DNA from: Fragum whitleyi
Taxonomy: Eukaryota; Mollusca; Bivalvia; Cardiida; Cardiidae
Direction of reading: 5' to 3'
Assembly (NCBI GenBank): GCA_948146395.1
Contig: OX411552.1
Coordinates: forward strand, 49,053,058 to 49,117,057
Length of the DNA: 64,000 nucleotides
The notes under the pieces are model-generated. The model was not told the DNA's origin. It saw only the letters and a list, made by a program, of their open reading frames with translations, and searched no databases. A program made the translations under genes and the position numbers. Below, in pieces: positions 38,301 through 50,172 of this stretch; the first letter of the stretch is position 1, and every line of letters begins with the position of its first letter.

Positions 38301-41300
38301 ATTAACAATATTTAGTTGCGTCAGTTGATATATGATTTACGATTGATTGTTTAAAAAAATGGTCACGAGCACTAAAAAATGTCAAAAATTGCTAATTTTC
38401 GGGTAAGGATAAGGGTTATGTGTAACGGAAGTTAATTACAGGTAGAAGGAACTGATTTTCGAGTACATAACAATTTTAAAAAATATTAAGAATAAACCAC
38501 TGAAGTGAAAAAGTTATAGGAAAAGAGTCTAAATTGCACTCATATTCCACATTTTTAAAACTGAAAACATGTGTTTATAAATGCAGAGTTTCCTAACCCG
38601 ACTCTTTTTCCATGTAATCTCCTAATGACCGAGTAAAGGGATATGACCATATCTCAGTACGTATATTACATAACCGGCTGAAAATTTCAAATTTTCTCGG
38701 AATAAGATATTTCTATGATTTGATGCTTAAAGAATGAATTTAATGGACATTTTATTTTCTCTTTAGGTTACAGGGAACCATTACAATCTCCCGCCATCTG
38801 TCACATTTTGTCTAGGGAATTAACGGTGAAGTAAACAAAGATAAGGGCGGCCTCTGATTGGTCCATAATTTATCAAGATCAAATCTAATCATTTATTTTC
38901 GAAGATTTACATTGTTTCTACAAGTCAGGTGCAAAATGGGAAAGGTGAGAGTCTATTTTAGGTCTTGAGAGGCATTTTCTAGACATCGGGGTATTTTCCG
39001 GACCCGACTGTGAAATTTGGCGGGTGGGGAGGGTTCACTTAAAGATGACGTCATTACTCATTGAAAAAACGGATCATGCCATATTTAAAATGGTCTATTT
39101 GGATGCGCGACAGATTTTTCTTTAATTTGATATAAGGCTTGACTTCCCGTCAATTTTTGGGGATGAGCTATATAGGCTTTTGTTATAATGGCCGACAACG
39201 GGAAATGTAATAGTTCCCTGTAACCTAAATGCAATATGCATAGATTTGTACTATTCTTTCGACTTTTTATATCGTTACGCGCATTATTCGTGCAAAATCA
39301 CTTCAAATCAACATGTTTTCGCACAAAAAGTTGTTGTTTATACTATGTGAATGGGAAGTCAAGCAAAACGGGGCCATCTGACACCTTTTCATATACTTTT
39401 TAGACGTAAATCCGACTGTTAGATCGCAATTTTGCATCTTTTTGCACATAAGTTTCGTGCTTATTTCTTTCTTTCTTTGCCCCCTTCGACTGAATCTGAA
39501 AGGAAATAACATTTTCAAAGACGTTAGACTGCAAATTGACGCAAATAATCTAATCAATCAATGGCAAGCGCATAGTCTTATAAGTCTAGCATACGTAATC
39601 GGGACTCTCTGGGAAGGGTGGGGGGGGGGGGTCCGGCGCAAGGGTTTTTTGCTCAACTTCTGCAAAAAATTATGATACATTTGGTTTTATAATATAAGCA
39701 AAGTTGATAAATATATTTGTGCGTGTAAAGCTGCTCTTAAAAGGAAATTATTTTTATCAAAATGCGCCATTTCGGCGAAGAAAAATCAGAAAATCGCACC
39801 CAATTATTGAAACGATAGGGGCTAATTTAAGCCAAAAATCGCTATCTGTTGTTTTTAAAAGCGACATTTTGATTGTTGTTTGTAAATTGTGACGCGAAAG
39901 AGATATTTCTTGTTTAAAAATGCGGGTTAGATTATATTTTTGCGTTGTTTGGCCGCTTTTTAAAGCAATAAATACTTTTTTCCGATCGAACCGGGCAAAG
40001 GGTTATCTGCTCGTATGCCTGAACCTATTCGACCAAATACCTTAAAACGTTAAGCAGCAGTCTGGTACATATTTCTGTATGTGGATATGATATAAGAACG
40101 ATAGTTAGGAGATAAAAAAGCGGTAAATAGATTCTATGAAATGTCAACGTAAGAAAAAGTAAGATCCAATTTTTATTAAGATAAGGGTTATTTTACGTCC
40201 AGATTTCTTAGAAATGGATCTTGGAACTTGAATTTGGAACTAAACTGTATCCTGTCAAGAAGACGGGATATATCCGGGTAGAAACCGCTACTTTGATTAT
40301 ATCTAAACTCAAATCGGCAGCTTTCTAGGGCGGAAAACAGCGCTTTGTTGATCGGCTAGTGATAAGGGTTATCATTACATTTACAAAAAACTATTCGACC
40401 AAATGCTATCAAACTTGCAGAAAAAAGTGTAGAATATTTATCTACAAAAGAAAATATTAATTGCAAGCAATTCTGACCATAAAAAATATAATCTGATGTC
40501 ATTTTTTCAGCAGACGCGTTTAAATATGTTTAAGGATAAGGGTTATTTCCACATAAAAATACAATTTATTACTAAAATTTTCAGGAATATCTTGCATGAA
40601 AAAAATAGTTACAGACTGTAAGACACTATGAGCAGAACATTGGGCCGATTAAGCTATCAAATGATAGCACAACGCATGGTTCCGCACGCATATGTGTATT
40701 ATTTGGCCCCAACGGCGCCAAGGATAAGGGCCTATTTTCTCCTAATCTATTTCACCGAACCCATTAATTTTTTCTATGAAAATTAACAATATTTAGTTGC
40801 GTCAGTTGATATATGATTTACGATTGATTGTTTAAAAAAATGGTCACGAGCACTAAAAAATGTCAAAAATTGCTAATTTTCGGGTAAGGATAAGGGTTAT
40901 GTGTAACGGAAGTTAATTACAGGTAGAAGGAACTGATTTTCGAGTACATAACAATTTTAAAAAATATTAAGAATAAACCACTGAAGTGAAAAAGTTATAG
41001 GAAAAGAGTCTAAATTGCACTCATATTCCACATTTTTAAAACTGAAAACATGTGTTTATAAATGCAGAGTTTCCTAACCCGACTCTTTTTCCATGTAATC
41101 TCCTAATGACCGAGTAAAGGGATATGACCATATCTCAGTACGTATATTACATAACCGGCTGAAAATTTCAAATTTTCTCGGAATAAGATATTTCTATGAT
41201 TTGATGCTTAAAGAATGAATTTAATGGACATTTTATTTTCTCTTTAGGTTACAGGGAACCATTACAATCTCCCGCCATCTGTCACATTTTGTCTAGGGAA

Positions 41301-44189
41301 TTAACGGTGAAGTAAACAAAGATAAGGGCGGCCTCTGATTGGTCCATAATTTATCAAGATCAAATCTAATCATTTATTTTCGAAGATTTACATTGTTTCT
41401 ACAAGTCAGGTGCAAAATGGGAAAGGTGAGAGTCTATTTTAGGTCTTGAGAGGCATTTTCTAGACATCGGGGTATTTTCCGGACCCGACTGTGAAATTTG
41501 GCGGGTGGGGAGGGTTCACTTAAAGATGACGTCATTACTCATTGAAAAAACGGATCATGCCATATTTAAAATGGTCTATTTGGATGCGCGACAGATTTTT
41601 CTTTAATTTGATATAAGGCTTGACTTCCCGTCAATTTTTGGGGATGAGCTATATAGGCTTTTGTTATAATGGCCGACAACGGGAAATGTAATAGTTCCCT
41701 GTAACCTAAATGCAATATGCATAGATTTGTACTATTCTTTCGACTTTTTATATCGTTACGCGCATTATTCGTGCAAAATCACTTCAAATCAACATGTTTT
41801 CGCACAAAAAGTTGTTGTTTATACTATGTGAATGGGAAGTCAAGCAAAACGGGGCCATCTGACACCTTTTCATATACTTTTTAGACGTAAATCCGACTGT
41901 TAGATCGCAATTTTGCATCTTTTTGCACATAAGTTTCGTGCTTATTTCTTTCTTTCTTTGCCCCCTTCGACTGAATCTGAAAGGAAATAACATTTTCAAA
42001 GACGTTAGACTGCAAATTGACGCAAATAATCTAATCAATCAATGGCAAGCGCATAGTCTTATAAGTCTAGCATACGTAATCGGGACTCTCTGGGAAGGGT
42101 GGGGGGGGGGGGTCCGGCGCAAGGGTTTTTTGCCCAACTTCTGCAAAAAATTATGATACATTTGGTTTTATAATATAAGCAAAGTTGATAAATATATATT
42201 TGTGCGTGTAAAGCTGCTCTTAAAAGGAAATTATTTTTATCAAAATGCGCCATTTCGGCGAAGAAAAATCAGAAAATCGCACCCAATTATTGAAACGATA
42301 GGGGCTAATTTAAGCCAAAAATCGCTATCTGTTGTTTTTAAAAGCGACATTTTGATTGTTGTTTGTAAATTGTGACGCGAAAGAGATATTTCTTGTTTAA
42401 AAATGCGGGTTAGATTATATTTTTGCGTTGTTTGGCCGCTTTTTAAAGCAATAAATACTTTTTTCCGATCGAACCGGGCAAAGGGTTATCTGCTCGTATG
42501 CCTGAACCTATTCGACCAAATACCTTAAAACGTTAAGCAGCAGTCTGGTACATATTTCTGTATGTGGATATGATATAAGAACGATAGTTAGGAGATAAAA
42601 AAGCGGTAAATAGATTCTATGAAATGTCAACGTAAGAAAAAGTAAGATCCAATTTTTATTAAGATAAGGGTTATTTTACGTCCAGATTTCTTAGAAATGG
42701 ATCTTGGAACTTGAATTTGGAACTAAACTGTATCCTGTCAAGAAGACGGGATATATCCGGGTAGAAACCGCTACTTTGATTATATCTAAACTCAAATCGG
42801 CAGCTTTCTAGGGCGGAAAACAGCGCTTTGTTGATCGGCTAGTGATAAGGGTTATCATTACATTTACAAAAAACTATTCGACCAAATGCTATCAAACTTG
42901 CAGAAAAAAGTGTAGAATATTTATCTACAAAAGAAAATATTAATTGCAAGCAATTCTGACCATAAAAAATATAATCTGATGTCATTTTTTCAGCAGACGC
43001 GTTTAAATATGTTTAAGGATAAGGGTTATTTCCACATAAAAATACAATTTATTACTAAAATTTTCAGGAATATCTTGCATGAAAAAAATAGTTACAGACT
43101 GTAAGACACTATGAGCAGAACATTGGGCCGATTAAGCTATCAAATGATAGCACAACGCATGGTTCCGCACGCATATGTGTATTATTTGGCCCCAACGGCG
43201 CCAAGGATAAGGGCCTATTTTCTCCTAATCTATTTCACCGAACCCATTAATTTTTTCTATGAAAATTAACAATATTTAGTTGCGTCAGTTGATATATGAT
43301 TTACGATTGATTGTTTAAAAAAATGGTCACGAGCACTAAAAAATGTCAAAAATTGCTAATTTTCGGGTAAGGATAAGGGTTATGTGTAACGGAAGTTAAT
43401 TACAGGTAGAAGGAACTGATTTTCGAGTACATAACAATTTTAAAAAATATTAAGAATAAACCACTGAAGTGAAAAAGTTATAGGAAAAGAGTCTAAATTG
43501 CACTCATATTCCACATTTTTAAAACTGAAAACATGTGTTTATAAATGCAGAGTTTCCTAACCCGACTCTTTTTCCATGTAATCTCCTAATGACCGAGTAA
43601 AGGGATATGACCATATCTCAGTACGTATATTACATAACCGGCTGAAAATTTCAAATTTTCTCGGAATAAGATATTTCTATGATTTGATGCTTAAAGAATG
43701 AATTTAATGGACATTTTATTTTCTCTTTAGGTTACAGGGAACCATTACAATCTCCCGCCATCTGTCACATTTTGTCTAGGGAATTAACGGTGAAGTAAAC
43801 AAAGATAAGGGCGGCCTCTGATTGGTCCATAATTTATCAAGATCAAATCTAATCATTTATTTTCGAAGATTTACATTGTTTCTACAAGTCAGGTGCAAAA
43901 TGGGAAAGGTGAGAGTCTATTTTAGGTCTTGAGAGGCATTTTCTAGACATCGGGGTATTTTCCGGACCCGACTGTGAAATTTGGCGGGTGGGGAGGGTTC
44001 ACTTAAAGATGACGTCATTACTCATTGAAAAAACGGATCATGCCATATTTAAAATGGTCTATTTGGATGCGCGACAGATTTTTCTTTAATTTGATATAAG
44101 GCTTGACTTCCCGTCAATTTTTGGGGATGAGCTATATAGGCTTTTGTTATAATGGCCGACAACGGGAAATGTAATAGTTCCCTGTAACC

Positions 44190-44990
44190 AAAAATATAGA
44201 CTTGAACTTCACAATAGGATTTAGAATGGAAGCTTAAATGATGGAAAAGCGCGACAGCTTATTTCGAGACAAACAGATTATTACTACTTAAGAAATATAT
44301 ATTACTTTTAGAAAACGGAATGTAAATCTGAAACACAACTTAAAGAAACAATGGTTGAATGAATGACATAAAAAATAAGATTATATCTTTATTTAATCTG
44401 GAACTCCACGGTATCGATCTACTTAGCATTTATTTTTTAAGCAAATAAACCGTTAATATGTTAAATCAAGTTATTTTCGCTGATAGTTCAGTTATATAAA
44501 GAGAAGAAATAGGTCCTAATTTTAGATTAATTTAGTCACTTCGGACATTTTGATATGATTTCCATGAATTTGCAACTATTCTAAGGATCGTTACGTTCAT
44601 TTGTGTACTTTTATGATTATAAAGTTTTAGTCACGATACTGAAAGGTAAAATTTCGAAATGTTCCTCAACTTTGTTAGTCAATTCATATCAAAACGGAAA
44701 CCTTTAGATTCATGCTCCCCCTTTTCTATAATTTGATTGTTGGGGAATAATTAAAAGATCGTAACTACAGCTTGAATAAGATGTAGTTTCGATGTAATGA
44801 TCATTCACCAACGACATTTTTCGAAAGAGGATTTATTTCTATTACGCAATTGCGTAATGATGCGAGTAATGGTAGCTACGCCTTGCTCAGCATCTACACG
44901 GTTGAGAGGAAGAGGAGTTGGCAAGTGTTATAGGAGTGTTGTTTGGACCAGTCCTTGTAGTTGAAGTATACAGGAGACTTAGAATATTTA
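44190..44990. other. Non-coding; contains a dispersed duplication and an 18-bp palindrome
   Basis: From about 44696 to 44890 the words 'ccccttttct', 'tgatcattca' and 'ggatttatttctattac' occur in the same order as at 48815-48965, so the two are diverged copies of one repeat. 'attacgcaattgcgtaat' at 44842-44859 is a perfect palindrome. The rest is unremarkable. Confidence 0.5.
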
Positions 44991-45245
44991 ATGTTGGACC
45001 GGGGCTAGTTGATACACAACGCTACGGGGCTAGTTGATACACAACGCTATAGTTCCGCAAGAAAGAGTGAGGTCCGAGAAACCGATATCTCCTATCATTT
45101 TCAATGTAAAATTGATCTTTGATCACTCACTTGAAATTGTAGGTCTATACGGGGCTATTTGATACACAACGATACGGGGCTAGTTGATACACAACAATAC
45201 GGGCGGGCTAGTTGATACACAACGATACGGGCCTAGTTGATACCT
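44991..45245 (+). repeat. ~25-bp minisatellite GGGGCTAGTTGATACACAAC
   Basis: Six or so copies of 'ggggctagttgatacacaac' plus 'gctac' or 'gatac', interrupted by the 103-bp insert at 45048-45150. Isolated related words (ctagttaataaacggg, actagttgataaacca) occur near 47574-47592 just outside the element at 46889-47570. Confidence 0.9.
45048..45150 (+). mobile_element. Tiny TA-flanked insert in a minisatellite
   Basis: The expected minisatellite text 'cgctacggggc' is split as 'cgcta' and 'tacggggc', consistent with insertion at TA with duplication. The ends are only weakly inverted. The other copy is at 28972-29074. Confidence 0.7.
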
Positions 45246-45966
45246 TTTACCAGGTAGGCTCCTTCACACAAAAGTACTTTTTATGCCCAGAAAATAAAAT
45301 TAAATACAGTCATTTGGTGTTGCATTACGGTCACCTTAAACTTAAAAACTACAAACTTTTCTGAATATAAAGAAGCTTAAGTCCTATAGTGTTGCATTAG
45401 TCACCTAAAACTTAAAAAAAAGAAAAAAAGACAAAAAAAAAAACAAAAAAAAAACTACCAACTTTTTTTAATATTAAGCTGCAGTTATGAGATTTGATCA
45501 TTCATGGACGGAATGATAAAACCAATTCGATGATTTATCAGACTACCTAAACCTTATTCATAAATACATTACTTTTTCGGTATTTTCAAACGAACATTTA
45601 CATACAAGGATATGACAGCGTATGATAACAATATAGGCCTACTGAATATCATATTGAACAGACAAGCTATAGCCGAGGAAAAACGAAATTAAAAAATACG
45701 AAAACAACCATATCGTAATTGCAATATGCTTCTAATTCGTCTCTCACTCAGGTTGATTGTGCCCATTGGCCTATAAAGTTCTGCTATTGAGAATTATTGG
45801 TTGAATAACCCTAGTATGGTAGGGAATTACAATGAAAATAGAGATTTTAAAAAGACAAGTAAGACATTCTTAGAAAAAGAAAATAAATACCACTTTCTAT
45901 GGTTACTAACAAGTCTTCCAGCATTTAAGCCTAAATTTGGATGTAATTATCTCTGACTTATCCTAG
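45246..45966. other. Non-coding with a ~95-bp tandem duplication and an A-rich tract
   Basis: 'gtgttgcatta...gtcacc...aaacttaaaaa' occurs twice (from about 45319 and 45390). Positions 45411-45455 are a run of A broken by C and G. No gene was seen. Confidence 0.5.
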
Positions 45967-46107
45967 AAACCTGCCCTGCGTTCAGGATCATGAAACTGTG
46001 CAAACAGTTTTCCAATAATACCCCGCTTTGCACGCAATCGCACGCCTAAAGCGGGATATAATTGGAAAACTGTTTGAAACGTTTGGTGGTCCTGGACGCA
46101 GGGCTGG
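45967..46107. repeat. Hairpin MITE, family H4 (CCCTGCGTTCAGGA), copy 1
   Basis: Arms 'ccctgcgttcaggat' ... 'caaacagttttccaat' and 'attggaaaactgtttg' ... 'tcctggacgcaggg' fold on a loop near 46030. Inner 'ccccgcttt' pairs with 'aaagcggg'. The 68-codon frames on both strands here are palindrome artefacts. Confidence 0.85.
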
Positions 46108-46644
46108 CCTTGCGCGTTTAGTACGGGTTTGGACATATTTTGGAGCGTCACAGAAAAACAAGCTTTCACGTCATATCTTTCTAAGCCACCTGGCCTTACG
46201 CTTTATGTCAGAATTCTGCGAAATTCTGCTGTGATTCGGGAAAAGGGGGCTTCAAGTATTTTTTCCACAACTCCTCCTTCATTTACGGACCCATTTCTAT
46301 GAATCTTTCACAGAATGATCTTCAGTAGTTGCCTGACCGTGCACATTGTCAGAATTTGGTGAATTCTCCTGTTTCAGAGAAAAGGGGACCTTAATGCAGA
46401 ATTTCTTTTTAACGCTTTGCCACACTTCACTCGCTGGGTTTCCATGAAACTTTTGCAGAATCTAGATTTTCATTTATCATGCAGTGAAGCCTGTATTGAG
46501 CTGATATCACCTGTCTGATAACATAACATGGGCAGTCTATTTTTAGAAACAATTTGCACACACTTTCACCTAAATTTCTTTGATTATTAAAGATTGATTA
46601 TAATTAATTGCGAAAAAAAGGTTGCAAGATAAATACAATAATAT
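46108..46644. other. Non-coding
   Basis: The words 'cagaatt(c/t)' and 'aaaggggac/aaagggggc' recur at about 150-bp spacing (46210, 46352), hinting at a decayed tandem repeat. No gene was seen. Confidence 0.3.
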
Positions 46645-46765
46645 GTAAGTGTCTTAAAATATCACTGTTATTTTGGTATCGGCAGTGAGAATATCGGCAA
46701 AGCCTCGTCCTGATAAATTCTCACAACCTCGACCAGATAACATTGATATTTTAAGACACTAACAT
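46645..46765. repeat. MITE with TAAGTGTCTTAAAATATCA ends
   Basis: About 121 bp whose ends 'agtgtcttaaaatatca' and 'tgatattttaagacact' are inverted. The interior 'gcctcgtcctgataa' is weakly symmetrical. Confidence 0.75.
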
Positions 46766-46888
46766 GTTATTCTCTTTATGGCCATGAGCATTTGTCATCA
46801 AAAGGATGAACATATTGTCCCAATTAAGTGAAATTATGCCGCGCCACGGAAAAAGTGGCTTTTATATATTTTTCATAAGGAAGACTAG

Positions 46889-47570
46889 AGGTGCGTTCGT
46901 TAGAAGATGAAAAAACCCGATAATTACGATTTTTAAGACGTCATAAATGAACGATTTTCGATAATTTGCGTGAAAACATTCGACGTCGTCAGGACTACTC
47001 GTTTAAGCCAGCGCCAAGCAAGCTTCGTTTCCTCATTTAGAATTCTTAAGATTCTGATTTAGCGGTATAAAAATCTCGCTCTTCCGAACGGTAAAATATC
47101 TTAATCAAAGTGCTCTAAGCACTGTAATTGTGCGTTACTGAATGACCGAACCGCTTATTGTTGATTCAGGAGTTTATGTATATATAGATCTAGTTTTGAA
47201 AATGATTGGTCCCACAATCCATCTCTGTAGCTTTTTCCCTCATAGGCACTAAGTGCAAATTTACAACTTTATTTTAGTAAACTAATGTTAATATTCTGTT
47301 ATTGATTAAGCTAAATGAATCAACTGTTAAACCCTTCATGAAATGAACTGTAAATAAAACCTGAATCAATAATCATAGAAAATCAGCAGAACAATTTATG
47401 TCAGCAATTTTCAAAACAAACTGTTTACAAAATGGATACGAGTTGGAAAAAATGTAGGTTTTGCAAAAATTTGATTTGATGGAATCCGTGCAGAACCGCT
47501 CTAATTGTGCTTCCACACAATTAAAAATCTTAATTAGAATCTTAAGAATCTTGCTCTAACGAACGCACCT
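46889..47570. mobile_element. 682-bp element with AGGTGCGTTCGTTAGA terminal inverted repeats
   Basis: 16-bp perfect inverted ends at 46889 and 47570. The 8-bp flanks 'aagactag' and 'cggtctag' match at only 5 positions, so a target duplication is uncertain. The interior is CpG-containing in its first 150 bp. No transposase is encoded. Confidence 0.8.
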
Positions 47571-47574
47571 CGGT

Positions 47575-47957
47575 CTAGTTAATAAACGGGACTAGTTGAT
47601 AAACCACGACCTTATTAGTTTGATTGAGATCTATCGGTGAAGAAAAAAAATATCCACGCACGAACGAATAGGAAATAGCGCCATGCCCCACAGGATATAT
47701 TAGTCTCCAAAGTAGTTCTTTTTCGAGGAAATGTCTGGCATTCAGGATTCAAAAAAACGTTAGTGAACGTTTTCAAATGATATCCCACTAGATCATTGTA
47801 TCGCTACGACCCAACGTAGCGGTAGAGCAGTGAATTTGTTATTATAATTATACTAAAATTATCAGGCGTAACTCGGATTTTAAAATTTGTACGCACTCAG
47901 AGGCGATTAACATAGAATATATAGGTTAGAGGCGATATGCGGACCATGACAAAAAAC
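47575..47957. other. Non-coding
   Basis: Apart from the minisatellite-like words at the start, nothing was recognised. Confidence 0.35.
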
Positions 47958-48801
47958 TAGAAAGCCATGAATGGCTCGAGTCGCTCCACAGACTTAAAAT
48001 TCTTGAAATAGCAAATCTAAGGTTTGACTAGATTTTAAGATATTTTGGGTTCTACTGATGTTGAAATGCTTTTCAAAGTTTCCACTATATAACATATAGA
48101 GAAATGACCTCCGCCCATAAAATGCATATTTTTCATCTGATCACAATAATTTTTGGTAGACTGTTAAAGCTTCACTCAAGAATCATCCCAGTGAAATTTT
48201 GTTGATATCCATCAATTACATTCTTAGAAAATGATTTTCAAAGTTTCCACTATATAACATATTGAGAAATGACCTCCGCCCATAAAATGCATATTTTTCA
48301 TCTGATCACAATAATTTTTGGTAGACTGAAAAAGGGTCACCAAAGGATAATTCCAGTGAAATTTGGTTTATATCCATTTATTACATTATGAGAAAATGAT
48401 TTTCAAAGTTTCCACTATATAACATATAGAGAAATGACCTCCGCCCATAAATTGCATATTTTCATCCGATCACAATAATTTTTGGTAGACTGATAAAGGG
48501 TCACCAAAGGATCATTCATGTAAAATTTAATTGGTATCTATCAATTAGAATCTGAGAAAAGTCACTTTTTACCATATTTGGAAATTAGCCACGCCCATTA
48601 AATCCATGTTTTTCATTGGATCAAAATTTCTTGAACAACTTTGAAAGAGGGTCACCCAAGGATCATTCCTGTGGTTGAAATTCATCGAGTAGTTTCTGAG
48701 GAGAAGATTTTTAAAGAAAAAGTTTACGACCGCACGCACGGACGGATGGACGCACACAACGCCATGACAATAGCCCCAGTGGCTTTCAGCCAGTGGAGCT
48801 A
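47958..48801 (+). mobile_element. 'AAGCCATGAATGGCT' element, copy 1 (~165-bp internal repeats)
   Basis: A 5' hairpin AGCCATGAATGGCT is followed by 'gagtcgctccacag'. Three to four internal repeats of about 165 bp follow ('tttcaaagtttccactatat' near 48071, 48236, 48402), then a GCACGGACGGATGGACGC minisatellite (48732-48755). The 3' end has hairpin TGGCT-TTC-AGCCA, then 'gtggag' and CTAG followed by T. The hairpin plus CTAG|T is a plausible Helitron 3' terminus. The second copy is 53441-54305. Non-coding. Confidence 0.85.
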
Positions 48802-49066
48802 GTGAATGTCATCTGTCCGCTCCCCTTTTCTGTGATTTGAGTATTGATGAATAAGAAAAACATCGTTACCGCAGCTTCGGTGTTATGATCATTCATCAAC
48901 ATTTTTTCCGAGGATTTATTTCTATTACACACTTGCATAATGTGCGTAATAGTAATTACGCCCTTGGAAATAGACGGTCATTTGAACGTCGATTGATGAT
49001 AAAAACATTTAGTAAGCTGTAGTTATAATGTTATGATCATCCGCAGAACTTATTTTGAAGAGTATA
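48802..49066. repeat. Dispersed repeat shared with 44696-44890
   Basis: 'ctccccttttctgtgattt', 'tgatcattcatcaac' and 'aggatttatttctattac' match the other locus in order. Related 'aagctgtagttataatg' words also occur at 49014 and 50329. Confidence 0.55.
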
Positions 49067-49146
49067 TTGATGACTCAGTGTGAAACACTTGTAACTGCCT
49101 ATTCTTTTATAGGCAGTTACAACTGTTTTACGCTGATCCATCAATA
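49067..49146. repeat. Hairpin MITE, family H3, copy 2
   Basis: Outer 'attgatgactcag' / 'ctgatccatcaat' and inner 'ttgtaactgcctat' / 'ataggcagttacaa' form a near-perfect hairpin. Confidence 0.8.
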
Positions 49147-49609
49147 TGTTTTGTAGAAAATACTCATGCACTTTAGGATGAACACACTGGTGAATATTCA
49201 GGAGAAATAGCGCGATTTGGTAACTGGGGCTGAAAACAAGAGGAATCAATTTTAGAACGAGACCTTTAATGACAACATAAAAATGTTTTAAAGATTTACG
49301 CAGACAAAATCTGTACTACAGAGTGTTACATGAACAACCATGAACAAAAATACAAAAGCAAGGAATTATATATCAGTCAATGTGTGACATTTCCAATAAT
49401 TTCATTGAATAAATGAAGAGAGTATTTTTTTTCATTCATGGAGCTATGAAACTAAAAACATTATCACACTTCTCTATCGCTATGTATATATAAGTGTGAT
49501 TAGATTTTTATTTACATACCTCCATGCGTTCAAAAATATTCTGCATGGCTAGTTTGTGGGAAAAGAATTCTTTTATAAATCAGAATAAATAAAATAAATT
49601 ACATGTACT
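49147..49609. other. Non-coding
   Basis: No frame or repeat could be supported. Confidence 0.35.
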
Positions 49610-49735
49610 TTTGCTAAAATAGAATAAGCAGGAGGTTTAGACTTAGACCAGACTGCAGACAAGTTTGTGGGCTGATCTACTATACCTCCAGCTAGAACAG
49701 GAAAAACCCAAAATCGGCATGACAGGGCATAAGTA
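49610..49735 (-). repeat. MITE family A, diverged partial copy
   Basis: 'agactgcagacaagtttgtg', 'gctgatctactatacctcc' and 'gcatgacaggg' correspond in order to the right half of 9413-9662. The TTAA is lost. Confidence 0.5.
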
Positions 49736-49904
49736 ATTTGACTTTTTAGCCATTCCAAAGAATCAGGCTGTTCAGAGTATTTACCTCATACTTGTATGAA
49801 AATAACGGAAATTTCACACAAAGGCTATAGTTTAAATGCCATGATTATGCAATGAATATGCCTAATGACATTAAGATATGATCTACACATGTGTACATTA
49901 ACAA

Positions 49905-50172
49905 GAGCCATATTGGACATGGTTATCCCTGCCATTAAAGCTTGATAGTAAACTGAAGCCTAATCAAAGGCAATAACTCCAAAATTATGCAAGCAAGAAT
50001 TGCACTTCTTGTGCACTGCACTTAAATTCTCCTCCATGAGATCTAACCAACAATTAAGTTTAAAGTTGATAGCTTTTATACTTTAGAAGATATGCTCCAG
50101 ACCAGTTTAGTGACGGAACGATGGATGGAGACCATTACTTTATCCCCTTTGCCGAACGGCAGGGGATAATAA
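49905..50172 (+). mobile_element. 'ACAAGAGCCATATTGG' element, short
   Basis: A 5' small hairpin (CCATATTGGACATGG) is followed by 'ttatccctgcc'; the 3' end is 'ggcaggggataa' within a hairpin TTGCCG-AA-CGGCA. A short 'gacggaacgatggatgg' tail precedes it. It has the same layout as 1903-4022 and 10078-10387 but an unrelated sequence. Non-coding. Confidence 0.65.

Larger units (their letters stand above)
20201..44189 (+). repeat. Macrosatellite: ten tandem units of 2.0/2.48 kb
   Basis: The landmark 'tttcgtgcttatttctttct' recurs at 20201, 22681, 25162, 27642, 30454, 32477, 34954, 36971, 39454 and 41935, giving spacings of 2480, 2481, 2480, 2812, 2023, 2477, 2017, 2483 and 2481. Units are almost identical. 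Long units contain a 460-bp TIR element; short ones do not. The 2812-bp unit lacks it but carries a 789-bp insertion. A poly-G run near the unit start varies from 8 to 16. Frames of 84, 77-85 and 62 codons recur in every unit only because the units are copies; they lack any recognisable domain and overlap on opposite strands. The array ends exactly at the right TIR of the last 460-bp element. The first unit is truncated by the gap. Confidence 0.97.

Noticed and set aside
22531..42253. Recurring 84-, 77-85- and 62-codon frames in every macrosatellite unit
   Set aside because: Conserved only because the units are recent copies; the + and - frames overlap and the + frame length changes with the poly-G run. 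No domain or start context.
20201..44189. Ribosomal, 5S, histone or snRNA tandem gene cluster
   Set aside because: No recognisable rRNA core, RNA polymerase III boxes in gene order, or histone motifs in the unit.
45963..46234. Mirror frames of 68 codons on opposite strands
   Set aside because: Produced by the palindrome at 45967-46107.
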